Source of the DNA: Nocardia vaccinii NBRC 15922
GTDB taxonomy: Bacteria > Actinomycetota > Actinomycetes > Mycobacteriales > Mycobacteriaceae
DNA length: 64,000 nucleotides
NCBI RefSeq assembly: GCF_001613305.1
Contig: NZ_BDCC01000067.1
Span: forward strand, 1-64,000
Direction: 5' to 3'
The notes under the pieces were generated by a model that did no database searches, was not told where the DNA came from, and saw only the letters and a list, made by a program, of their open reading frames with translations. Every line of letters begins with the position of its first letter. The stretch's first letter is position 1. Positions 51,952 through 60,133 of this stretch are shown piece after piece. Both the position numbers and the translations under genes were made by a program.

Positions 51952-52719
51952 TCAGGTGGCTGCCGCACCGTTGGCTCGGGGCGGGACGCCGGTTTCACTG
52001 CGGTTCGCCTGGTTGCGTTCGATCAAACGGCCGGTGTGGTCGAGGATGCACCGCAACCCATATTCGAAGTTGTGTTCGTCAGGTGCTCCCGAGCGCAGCC
52101 CTTCGGCCATCGCCTCGGCGAGCAGCGGGGTGGTTTCGCCCTCGATCAGGATGCTGTCGTAATAGGCGCGGTGAGCGCCGCCGGACTCCCGGTTCTTGTC
52201 GTAGAGCCGTTGCAGCACAACCGATCCGCTGATGTGGAGATTGATCGCGGAATAGGTGTGGAGGGCTTCTTCGACCGAGAGTCCGGCATCGACCAGACTG
52301 GCCACCGTCCGCTCGACCTGATCGGCGCCGACCCGGACCGCGTGCTGGCTCAGTGCCGAGCGCACCAGTATCAGATCGCACAGGATCGGATTGTCCAGGA
52401 ATATGCGTCGCATGGTGCGGGCGTGGTTGATCAGGCTCTCCCGCCAATTCGAGGCTTGCACATAGGGAAACGGGATGGCGTAGACGTAGAGCCGCAGCGC
52501 GCGATCGGTCATCGCGTTGAGCAGGTCGTCCTTCTTGCGGAAGTACCAGTAGATACTGGTGACGCCCACATTCAGATGCCGGCCGAGCAGCGGCATGCTG
52601 AGCCCGTCGATGGAGACCTCCTGTGCCAGCTCGAACGCGCCGCCGATGATGTCCTCGGGGTTGAGCAAGCCGCGCTCTCGGCGCGGGCGTTTCTGTCCCG
52701 CAACGCGTTTGGCCGTCAT
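51952..52719 (-). CDS. TetR-family regulator, paralogue without tail
   Basis: A 255-residue TetR protein. The N-terminal 70 residues match the regulator at 38984 almost throughout (RRERG, NPEDII, LNVGVTSIYWYFRKKDDLLNAM), and the ligand-binding domain is also related (NPILCDLIL, VVLQRLYDKN). It lacks the Lys/Ala-rich tail. The ATG overlaps the upstream crotonase stop by four bases. Because the recognition helices are essentially the same, both regulators should bind the same operator, most likely the TACNGTA arrays. Confidence 0.88.
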   Translation of the reverse strand: MTAKRVAGQKRPRRERGLLNPEDIIGGAFELAQEVSIDGLSMPLLGRHLNVGVTSIYWYFRKKDDLLNAMTDRALRLYVYAIPFPYVQASNWRESLINHARTMRRIFLDNPILCDLILVRSALSQHAVRVGADQVERTVASLVDAGLSVEEALHTYSAINLHISGSVVLQRLYDKNRESGGAHRAYYDSILIEGETTPLLAEAMAEGLRSGAPDEHNFEYGLRCILDHTGRLIERNQANRSETGVPPRANGAAAT

Positions 52720-53525
52720 GGCCGACCTCCCGCACCCCAGGCCCCGGTGAAGACCGGATCACGTTTCTCCGCGAATGCCGCGAACGCCTCGATGACATCC
52801 GCGCCCGACAGGTTGATCGTCTGCGCGCGCAACTCGTCGGCGAGTGCGTCCCGCAGGGTGCGGTCGGCGCCGTTGTTCACCAGCGCTTTGGTCTGTGCCA
52901 GTGCCAGCGGCGGTCCGGCGGCGAGCCGGGCGGCGATACCGTCGACGAACGAATCGATCGACTCCTCGGGCTGGACCCAGGTAACCAGACCGAGCGACTG
53001 TGCCTCGTCCGACTGGAGCGTCTCGGCCAGCAGGGTCAGGCGCTTGGCCTGTTGCAGGCCGACGAGTTTGGGCAGCAGCCAGCTGCCGCCGCAATCGGGG
53101 GACAGGGCCCGTTTGGTGAAGATCTGGCAGAAGCGGGCATCGGGAGTGGCGACCACCAGGTCGCAGCCGAGGGCGATATTCCAGCCCGCGCCGGCCGCCA
53201 CGCCGCGCACCTTCGCGAGGGTGGGCACCGGTAGGTCGTGCAGTTGCTGGATCACGTCGTTGATGGCGCGGATCATCCGGCTCGGATCCGAAAACCCCTG
53301 CGCCCCAGCGGCATCGGAGATATCCGCGCCGGAACAGAAGTTTCCGGCTGCTCCGGTGACGACCACCGCGCGGACGTCGTCACCTCGCGCGACCGCATGC
53401 AGGGCCCTGCCCAGCTCATCCCACAGCTGTGTGTTGATCGCATTCTTCAGCGCCGGGCGGTTCAGCGTCAGCGTCAGTACGCCTTCGGATCGGTGGTGCA
53501 ACAGGGTTTCCGCTCGATCTGTCAC
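52716..53525 (-). CDS. Enoyl-CoA hydratase/isomerase family protein (PaaG-like)
   Basis: A 269-residue crotonase-fold protein. NFCSGADISD and GVAAGAGWNIALGCDL make up the oxyanion hole; FTKRALSPDCGGSWLLPKLVG has the Asp of the PaaG/PaaB subgroup and resembles the protein at 37341. It is translationally coupled to the downstream TetR gene. It is probably an isomerase or hydratase acting on a cyclic or polyunsaturated acyl-CoA. The 204-bp gap separating it from the P450 upstream contains no evident gene. Confidence 0.87.
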   Translation of the reverse strand: MTDRAETLLHHRSEGVLTLTLNRPALKNAINTQLWDELGRALHAVARGDDVRAVVVTGAAGNFCSGADISDAAGAQGFSDPSRMIRAINDVIQQLHDLPVPTLAKVRGVAAGAGWNIALGCDLVVATPDARFCQIFTKRALSPDCGGSWLLPKLVGLQQAKRLTLLAETLQSDEAQSLGLVTWVQPEESIDSFVDGIAARLAAGPPLALAQTKALVNNGADRTLRDALADELRAQTINLSGADVIEAFAAFAEKRDPVFTGAWGAGGRP

Positions 53526-53729
53526 TGTGTCGTCCTTTCATGTCCGGAATCGCCCGCGGAGGGGCCTATGGTGCGCGCTTCGCGCGGGTCGCCGATCTCG
53601 AGAGCGTCGAATCCCGCGGCGAGCGGGACGCTTTCGGTGTGGCCACCGATGGCCCAACGGCGTCCGAGGCGGTTGGAATCCCGAGACGACAGGTGGCGGG
53701 AGCAGACCCGGCGCCGGTCCGGCCGACGG

Positions 53730-54941
53730 TCAGGAGATGACATCGAAGCTGACCCGCAGGGTGTTGGGCGAGCGGAAGGGCTGACCGAAGATGTGCGGAT
53801 CGCCATCGGACTGCAGGGTGAAGTCGGTGAGCCGGTCGAACAGGCATTCCATCGCGACGCGGGTTTCCATCCGGGCCAGATGCAGTCCCAGGCAGGTGTG
53901 CGCACCCGCGGTGAAGCTGATGTGCGGGATATGGGTGCGGAAGATGTCGAATTCCTCCGGCCGCTCCCAGCGGTTCTCGTCGCGATTGGCCGAACCCAGG
54001 CACAGGTCCAGGACCGCGCCTGCGGGAATGGCGGTGTCCGCCAGGTGCGTATCTTCGGTGACGTAGCGCTGGACCAAGGTCAGCGGCGTCTCGTAGCGCA
54101 GCCCCTCCTCGATCGCCTGCGGCAGCAGATCGCGGTTCCGCTGCACGGCCCGGAACTGCTCGGGGTGGCTCAGCAGCAGGTAGAGCAGGTTTCCGGAGGA
54201 TCGGTAGGTGGTTTCCAGGCCGGCCGGCAGCAGCAGGCGCAGGAAGGAATAGATGGCCTCGTCGGTCAGCTTCTCGCCGTCGATCTCAGCCGTGACCAGG
54301 TCGTTGATGATGTCGTCGGTCGGATTGCCGCGCCGCAGTTCGATCTGCCCGGTGAAATATTCCTTCAGTTCGTTCGATGCCCGCAGCGCCCGCGGCACCT
54401 TGTCGGCGTAGCTGATGATCGCCACCGCCGCTTGGCGGAAGAACGGCAGATCCTCCTCCGGCAGGCCGAGCAGGGCCGCGATGACCCGGGTCGGAAATTC
54501 GAAGGTGAACTCCTCGACCAGGTCGGCACTGCCGCGCTCGGCGAATTCGTCGATCAGCGCATCGCAGACCGGCCGCACGATCTCCGGTTCCCAGCGCAAC
54601 AAGGACTGGGGCCGGAAGGCGGTGGACACGAGCCCACGGTGTGCGCGGTGCCGGGCGCCGTCCATGGCCAGCAGGGTCGGGCCCATGAACGTCCCGATGG
54701 TGGAGTCGTAGAGCTTCGAACTGAACACCCGGTTGTTGCGCAGGGCGGCACTGACTGCCGAATAGGAAACCGCGGCATAGGAATCGGAGGGACGCAGATT
54801 TTCCGGGGTCTTGGAGTAGTCCATGACCGTCCCGTGGAACACGGCTCCCGCACGCCGCTTGGCGGCAAAGTACGGATAGGGGTCGCGTAGGTCCAGGGTG
54901 TCGCCCGCCATCGCTGATTGGTCCTGAACCGGGATGTCCAC
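53730..54941 (-). CDS. Cytochrome P450
   Basis: A 403-residue soluble P450. The I-helix motif is LLPAGLETTYRS, ExxR is in EEGLRYE, and the heme loop is FTAGAHTCLGLHLARME with the Cys ligand. GTG 54941 follows GAGGTGAGCT. Bacterial class I P450s need a ferredoxin and reductase, neither of which is encoded in the window. A perfect half-site pair lies 46 bp upstream. It probably hydroxylates the pathway substrate or an early intermediate. Confidence 0.92.
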   Translation of the reverse strand: MDIPVQDQSAMAGDTLDLRDPYPYFAAKRRAGAVFHGTVMDYSKTPENLRPSDSYAAVSYSAVSAALRNNRVFSSKLYDSTIGTFMGPTLLAMDGARHRAHRGLVSTAFRPQSLLRWEPEIVRPVCDALIDEFAERGSADLVEEFTFEFPTRVIAALLGLPEEDLPFFRQAAVAIISYADKVPRALRASNELKEYFTGQIELRRGNPTDDIINDLVTAEIDGEKLTDEAIYSFLRLLLPAGLETTYRSSGNLLYLLLSHPEQFRAVQRNRDLLPQAIEEGLRYETPLTLVQRYVTEDTHLADTAIPAGAVLDLCLGSANRDENRWERPEEFDIFRTHIPHISFTAGAHTCLGLHLARMETRVAMECLFDRLTDFTLQSDGDPHIFGQPFRSPNTLRVSFDVIS

Positions 54942-54986
54942 AGCTCACCTCGATGTTGTCGTTCGCGCAAATCCGGCGGAATTAGT

Positions 54987-55005
54987 TACTGTAATACCTA
55001 CAGTA
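54987..55005. promoter_or_regulatory. Perfect TACNGTA pair upstream of P450
   Basis: TACTGTA (54987-54993) and TACAGTA (54999-55005) form a perfect inverted repeat with a 5-bp spacer ATACC, 46 bp upstream of the P450 start. It is one of the two best pairs (with 38197-38215). Confidence 0.78.
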
Positions 55006-55070
55006 TATGTCGCTGGCAGGCGAATCCTGGTTGTCCGTACCGCTTTCGGGTGGCGGGTAGGCCGCCCTCG

Positions 55071-55856
55071 CTACAGCTGAATGGGCGGGCCGGCGACCAG
55101 GGGAGCGACGAATCCGCCGTCGACATGGAGGTCCTGGCCGTTGATCCAACGGGCCTGCGGCGATCCCAAGAAGGCGATGACGGGCACGATGTCGTCGACG
55201 GTGGCGTGCCGTCCGACCGTGGCCGCCACCGTATCCAGCACGTCCTTGCCCATGGAGGCCTCGAAGTCGGCCAGGATCGGGGTCTCGGTGGGGCCCGGGC
55301 TCACCGTGTTCACCCGGATGCCGAACTTCCGCCAAGCCGTCGGCGCGAGCCGTTTCGCGAAGATGATCGCGGCCTGTTTCGAGGTGCTGTACACCGGATA
55401 GTCCGGATCCTGGCTCGCCTGCCAGCGCTCCACCTCGTCCGGGTCGGTCGTCGCGAGCAGGTCCGACAGCGCCGCCACGCGCTCCTGCCAGCCGAGTGCC
55501 GCTACCGAGGCCACGGTCACGATCGCCCCGCCGTGGCGCAATCGCGGCAGCATGCCCTCGACCATGAGGCGCATGCCGAGGTAGTTCACCTTCAGGACAT
55601 CGGCGGCCGGCGCGGTGCCCGGGATGCCGGCGATGTGGGCCAGCAGATCCCAGCCCGGTTCGATGCGCTCCAGCAGGGCGGCGACGGCCGAGGGGGCGCG
55701 CAGATCGCATTGCTCGTGCCGCGCTGCCGGAGTGTCGTTGGGGCGCAGATCGATGGCGAGCACGTGATCACCGTTGTGGTGGAAGTGCGCGGCCGTCGCG
55801 GCGCCGATGCCCGAGCCCGCGCCGACCACGACGATCCTGCGTTGATCGGATCCCAT
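55071..55856 (-). CDS. Short-chain dehydrogenase/reductase
   Basis: A 261-residue SDR with GAGSGIGAA at the N-terminus, an Asp after strand 2 (LAIDLR, NAD preference), the catalytic Ser region VASVAALG and YSTSK. A long insertion between Ser and Tyr segments (RVAALSDLLATTDPDEVERW) resembles 3-alpha-hydroxysteroid dehydrogenase/carbonyl reductase-like SDRs. ATG 55856 is chosen because the upstream in-frame sequence lies in the promoter region. It is divergent from the second P450 and probably oxidises a hydroxyl made by one of the P450s. Confidence 0.88.
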   Translation of the reverse strand: MGSDQRRIVVVGAGSGIGAATAAHFHHNGDHVLAIDLRPNDTPAARHEQCDLRAPSAVAALLERIEPGWDLLAHIAGIPGTAPAADVLKVNYLGMRLMVEGMLPRLRHGGAIVTVASVAALGWQERVAALSDLLATTDPDEVERWQASQDPDYPVYSTSKQAAIIFAKRLAPTAWRKFGIRVNTVSPGPTETPILADFEASMGKDVLDTVAATVGRHATVDDIVPVIAFLGSPQARWINGQDLHVDGGFVAPLVAGPPIQL

Positions 55857-55898
55857 GAATACCACCGTTCCGTCGTCGCGGTCAGTTATAGAATGCTT

Positions 55899-55917
55899 GA
55901 CAGTAAGGGTCACTATA
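55899..55917. promoter_or_regulatory. Half-site pair between SDR and P450
   Basis: GACAGTA (55899-55905) and CACTATA (55911-55917), 12 bp apart, each one mismatch or two from TACNGTA. The pair lies 43 bp upstream of the SDR start and 88 bp upstream of the P450 start. Confidence 0.55.
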
Positions 55918-56004
55918 AAGCACTCTAGTGGCCGCGACAACGGACCGCTGCGCGTGCGTAACGGGCTGGTGAACATGAAGACCCGCAGATCGAAAGAGTC
56001 GCTC

Positions 56005-57240
56005 ATGAGCATGCCGATCGTCGACGACGCCGCGAAGGTATTGGCGAATCCCCGGTGCTATACCGACGAGGTGACACTGCACGCGGCCTTGGCCGAATTG
56101 CGTGCCAAGGCGCCGGTTTCCAGGGTGGAGGTGCCCGGCTACAAGCCGTTCTGGGCGATTACCAAGCACGCCGACATCCTGGCGGTCGAACGGGCGGATC
56201 GACTGTTCACCAATTGGCCACGGCCGGTGCTGATGACGGCCGCCTCCGACGACATGCAAGCCGCGGTGGGGATTCGTACCCTGATCCACATGGACGACCC
56301 GCAGCACCGTGTCGTTCGCGCGATCGCCGCCGATTGGTTCAGCCCCAAGGCGATGAAGGCGATGGGTGAGCGCATCGAGCAACTCGCGAAGCGATACGTC
56401 GACCACATGCGTGACGCCGGCGGGGAATGCGACTTCGTCCGGGAGGTCGCGGTCAACTTCCCGCTGTATGTGATCATGTCGCTGCTCGGCGTTCCCGAGG
56501 CGGACTTTCCGCTGATGTTGAAGCTGACCCAGGAACTCATGGGCAGTGACGACGACGAATTGAAACGGAGCGAGCAGTCCGACGAGGCGATGAATTCCCT
56601 GGTCGAACTGTTCCAGTACTTCCAGAATCTGACCGCGCAGTGGCGCGAACGCCCCACCGGTGACCTGGGTTCGACAATTGCCAACGCCCGGATCGACGGC
56701 GAGCCGCTGTCGGATATCGACACCATGTCCTACTACGCGATCATCGCCACGGCCGGGCACGATACGACCAGTAGCAGTATCTCCGGCGGCCTGCGCGCCT
56801 TGATCGAGCACCCGGATCAGCGAGAACGCCTGCGCGACAACCTCGATCGGATGCCGCAGGCGACCGAGGAGATCATTCGCTGGGTCACTCCGGTCAAGGC
56901 GTTCATGCGCACCGCCGCCCAGGACGCCACCGTCAACGGAGTGCCGATATCGGCGGGCGATTCGCTGTTGCTGTCCTACGCGTCGGGCAATCGCGACGAG
57001 GACGCCTTCGACCAGCCGTTCCGGTTCGATATCGGGCGCGAGCCGAACAAACACGTCGCCTTCGGGTTCGGCGTGCACTTCTGCCTCGGCGCGGGACTGG
57101 CGCGGATGGAGATCAACAAGTTCTTCTCCGAATTGCTGCCGCGGCTGCGGTCCATCGAACTGAACGGCGCCCCCGAGCTCACGGCGACGACATTCGTGGG
57201 CGGCCTCAAACACCTGCCGATTCGCTACTCGCTGGTCTGA
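56005..57240 (+). CDS. Cytochrome P450
   Basis: A 411-residue soluble P450 with the I-helix motif ATAGHDTTSSSISG, ExxR in EEIIRWVT, and the heme loop FGFGVHFCLGAGLARME. The start ATG 56005 has AAGAG upstream; an ATG at 55975 in frame is a weaker choice. The sequence differs from the other P450 and is not a recent duplicate. The loop and substrate regions resemble the CYP124/125/142-related group acting on branched lipids and sterols, but only at family level. It is 13 bp ahead of the carboxyltransferase gene. Confidence 0.92.
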   Translation: MSMPIVDDAAKVLANPRCYTDEVTLHAALAELRAKAPVSRVEVPGYKPFWAITKHADILAVERADRLFTNWPRPVLMTAASDDMQAAVGIRTLIHMDDPQHRVVRAIAADWFSPKAMKAMGERIEQLAKRYVDHMRDAGGECDFVREVAVNFPLYVIMSLLGVPEADFPLMLKLTQELMGSDDDELKRSEQSDEAMNSLVELFQYFQNLTAQWRERPTGDLGSTIANARIDGEPLSDIDTMSYYAIIATAGHDTTSSSISGGLRALIEHPDQRERLRDNLDRMPQATEEIIRWVTPVKAFMRTAAQDATVNGVPISAGDSLLLSYASGNRDEDAFDQPFRFDIGREPNKHVAFGFGVHFCLGAGLARMEINKFFSELLPRLRSIELNGAPELTATTFVGGLKHLPIRYSLV

Positions 57241-57253
57241 CGGGCAGGGGCAG

Positions 57254-58750
57254 ATGACCAATTCACAGACCTGGGACGACACGCTCAGCGATCTCGAGCG
57301 GCGCAGGGCACGCGTGCATGAAATGGGCGGCCCGGAGCGGGTCGCCAGACATCGCGACAAGGGCAAGCTGGACGCGCGAGCCCGGATCGAGCACCTGCTC
57401 GACCCGGGCACCTTTCAGGAGTTCGGGACGCTGGTGGGCGGCGAGGTCGCCGCGGACGCGATCGTCACCGGCTCCGGATTGATCGAAGGCTCGCCGGTGA
57501 TGGTGGGCGCGGAGGATTTCACCACCCTGGCCGGCAGTATCGCCCCGGGTAGCAATTCCAAGCGCTATCGCCTGGCCGAGCTCGCGGTTCGCAACCGGGT
57601 TCCGCTGGTGATGTTGCTGGAGGGTGCGGGTTTTCGGCCCAGCGGCGACCACTACGGGCGCACCCCGACCGATCTACTGGCCCAAGCGCGGTGTTCGGGC
57701 AAGGTGCCGATGGTGACGGGCGTGCTCGGCGCCTCCGCGGGCCATGGTGCATTGATCGCACCGGTGTCGGATTTCGCGATCATGAGCGCGCACGGCGCGA
57801 TCTTCACTGCCGGCCCGCCGGTGGTGAAAGTCTCTACCGGCGAGGATATTTCGAAGGAGGACCTCGGCGGCCCGGATGTGGCGCTGCCGAGTGGGTTGAT
57901 CCACAATCTCGCCGACAGCGACGAGGCGGTGCTGGACGAAATCCGCCGCTACCTGTCCTATTTCCCGCCCAGCGCCTGGTCGTACCCGCCGTCGTCGGCG
58001 CTCGACGGGTCGACCGGTCCGCGCCGCACTCCGGAGCTGCTGGAGATCATCTCCCGGGACAATCGGCGGACCTACGATATGCGCACGGTGCTCGATACGG
58101 TCTTCGACAGTGCGGACTGGTTCGAAGTGCAGCCGGAGTTCGGGCGAGCGATCATCTGCGCGCTCGCACATCTCGGCGGTCATCCGGTTGCTGTCGTGGC
58201 CAATCAGCCGCAGGTGCTGGCCGGCTCCATCGACGCCGATGCCGCGGACAAGGCCGCGCATTTCATCGCGGTTGCCGACGCCTTCCATCTGCCGATCGTC
58301 TTCCTCGCGGACAACCCGGGCATGCTGCCCGGCAGTGAATCGGAGCTGGACGGCGTGTTACGCAGTGGTGCACGGATGTTCGTCGCCCAAACCGTGGCGA
58401 CGACTCTCAAGCTGCATGTGACGCTGCGTAAGGCGTACGGGTTCGGTTCCATGGTCATGTCGCTGATCAGCTTCGACAACCAGGTCGGAACCTTCGCCTA
58501 TCCCGGCGCGACCATGGGCGCCATGAGTGCCGCGGCATTGAGCAGCGCGTCCAACGCCGAACAGGATCTCGCGGCCTCGCTGCGCGAGATGGAACTGCGG
58601 GCGTCCTATCATTCGGCCGAGCATATGGGCTTCGACGAACTCATCAGCCCCGCCGAGACCCGCAATGCTCTCTTGTCGTCGCTGCAGCGAGCGATGTATG
58701 CGCGCCAGGCCCCCGCCGAGCCGGTAGCGCGCTCGGTGATCGTGCCCTGA
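57254..58750 (+). CDS. Acyl-CoA carboxylase-type carboxyltransferase subunit
   Basis: A 498-residue protein of the AccD/PccB family with N and C carboxyltransferase domains: N-terminal ERRRARVHEMGGPERVARHRDKGK, and C-terminal LADNPGMLPGSESELDGVLRSGARM and FAYPGATMGAMSA. The usual motif SGGAR is replaced by LEGAGFRP, so the N-domain active site is altered. No biotin carboxylase/BCCP subunit gene is nearby. It may borrow a housekeeping alpha subunit, or may act as a decarboxylase or CoA-ester lyase. It is co-transcribed with the P450. Confidence 0.85.
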   Translation: MTNSQTWDDTLSDLERRRARVHEMGGPERVARHRDKGKLDARARIEHLLDPGTFQEFGTLVGGEVAADAIVTGSGLIEGSPVMVGAEDFTTLAGSIAPGSNSKRYRLAELAVRNRVPLVMLLEGAGFRPSGDHYGRTPTDLLAQARCSGKVPMVTGVLGASAGHGALIAPVSDFAIMSAHGAIFTAGPPVVKVSTGEDISKEDLGGPDVALPSGLIHNLADSDEAVLDEIRRYLSYFPPSAWSYPPSSALDGSTGPRRTPELLEIISRDNRRTYDMRTVLDTVFDSADWFEVQPEFGRAIICALAHLGGHPVAVVANQPQVLAGSIDADAADKAAHFIAVADAFHLPIVFLADNPGMLPGSESELDGVLRSGARMFVAQTVATTLKLHVTLRKAYGFGSMVMSLISFDNQVGTFAYPGATMGAMSAAALSSASNAEQDLAASLREMELRASYHSAEHMGFDELISPAETRNALLSSLQRAMYARQAPAEPVARSVIVP

Positions 58751-58788
58751 CAAAGCCGGAGCGGGCGCGCGGACCTTGCGCGGTCCGA

Positions 58789-58807
58789 TACTGAAAGGTA
58801 TACAGTA
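58789..58807. promoter_or_regulatory. TACNGTA pair upstream of amidohydrolase operon
   Basis: TACTGAA (58789-58795) and TACAGTA (58801-58807), 12 bp apart, centred about 63 bp before the ATG at 58861. It lies in the 110-bp gap after the carboxyltransferase gene and marks a new transcription unit. Confidence 0.6.
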
Positions 58808-58860
58808 GACATATCTATCAGGCTTGCGGCAGAAGGTTTCGGGCGCATGAAAGGACAGCG

Positions 58861-60069
58861 ATGACCACGCTCGACTACAAAGCGATCGATGTCGACAATC
58901 ACTACTACGAACCGTTGGACGCGTTCACTCGGCACCTGGACAGAAAGTTTCGCCGGCGCGGCGTGCGGATCGTCCGAGACGGCAAGTATCACACCGCGAT
59001 CATCGGGGACCGGGTGAACCGTTTCATCCCGAATCCCACCTTCGATCCGATCATCGTGCCAGGCTGCCTGGATCTGATGTTCCGCGGGCAGGTGCCCGAG
59101 GGCGTCGATCCGGCGACGCTGATGAAGGTGGAAAGCCTCGAGTTGCGACCGGAGTATCGCGATCGGGATGCGCGGGCGGCGGTGGTCGACAAGCAGGGCA
59201 TCGAGACGATCGTCATGTTCCCGACCTTCGGCTGCGGCGTCGAGGAGGCCCTCAAGGGCGATGTCGAGGCGACCGTGGCCTCGCTGCACGCCTTCAACCT
59301 GTGGCTCGACGAAGATTGGGGGTTCGACCGTTCCGGCCACCGGATCGTCGCGGCGCCGATGATTTCGCTGGCCGACCCGGCGGCGGCGGTGGCAGAGATC
59401 GAATTCGTGCTCGGCCGGGGCGCGCGGGTGGTACACATCCGGCCCGCGCCCGTGCCGGGTGCTGCCAAACCACGTTCGCTCGGGGATGGCGCCCACGATC
59501 CGGTCTGGGCGCGGCTCGCCGAGGCCGGCGTGCCGGTCGCCTTCCATCTCGGCGACAGCGGCTACCTGAAGATCGCCGCCATGTGGGGCGGTAAGGACAC
59601 CTTCGAGCCGTTCGGCGGGCCCGGCGACGCATTGGACAAGATCCTCGTCGACGACCGCGCCATCCACGACACCATGGCCTCGCTGATCATCCACGGCGTC
59701 TTCGATCGGCACCCCGCCCTGCGGGTCGCCAGCATCGAGAACGGGTCGGATTTCGTGCACCGGCTGAGCAAGCGAATGCGCAAGCTGGCCAACCAATCTC
59801 CGAGATCGTTCCCGAACGATCCGGTCGACACGCTGCGCGAGCATGTCTGGGTCGCGCCGTACTACGAGGACGATCTGCTCGAGCTGGCCGAGGTGATCGG
59901 GGTCGAGCGCATCCTGTTCGGATCGGACTGGCCGCACGGCGAGGGCTTGGAGGAGCCGGTGTCCTTCACCGAGGAGCTGACCGGATTCGATGCCGCGGAT
60001 GTTCGAAAGATCATGCGGGACAACGCCTTGGAGTTTCTCGGCGTCCCCGTCGCCGCGGCCGCGCGATAG
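58861..60069 (+). CDS. ACMSD-type amidohydrolase (amidohydrolase-2 family)
   Basis: A 402-residue TIM-barrel protein of the PF04909 type. The N-terminal metal motif reads DVDNHYYEP (in place of DxHxH), His lies in VAFHLGDSG, and the late Asp in ILFGSDWPHGEG. The family includes decarboxylases (ACMSD, resorcylate decarboxylase) and hydrolases such as ring-cleavage enzymes. It begins a rightward operon with a synthetase, a second amidohydrolase and acyl-CoA dehydrogenase-like genes. Confidence 0.88.
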   Translation: MTTLDYKAIDVDNHYYEPLDAFTRHLDRKFRRRGVRIVRDGKYHTAIIGDRVNRFIPNPTFDPIIVPGCLDLMFRGQVPEGVDPATLMKVESLELRPEYRDRDARAAVVDKQGIETIVMFPTFGCGVEEALKGDVEATVASLHAFNLWLDEDWGFDRSGHRIVAAPMISLADPAAAVAEIEFVLGRGARVVHIRPAPVPGAAKPRSLGDGAHDPVWARLAEAGVPVAFHLGDSGYLKIAAMWGGKDTFEPFGGPGDALDKILVDDRAIHDTMASLIIHGVFDRHPALRVASIENGSDFVHRLSKRMRKLANQSPRSFPNDPVDTLREHVWVAPYYEDDLLELAEVIGVERILFGSDWPHGEGLEEPVSFTEELTGFDAADVRKIMRDNALEFLGVPVAAAAR

Positions 60070-60133
60070 CCGCGAGAGGACCGCAGCCGATGTGTGCTCG
60101 AGCGGTGGGCGACCGTGATCGGGGAGGGCTTCG

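Noticed and set aside
53526..53729. Possible ferredoxin gene beside the P450
   Set aside because: No frame has the cysteine pattern or acidic composition of a ferredoxin; only Arg/Ser-rich chance frames are seen.
55882..57411. 509-residue open frame on the minus strand
   Set aside because: Fully antisense to the P450 with intact heme and I-helix motifs.
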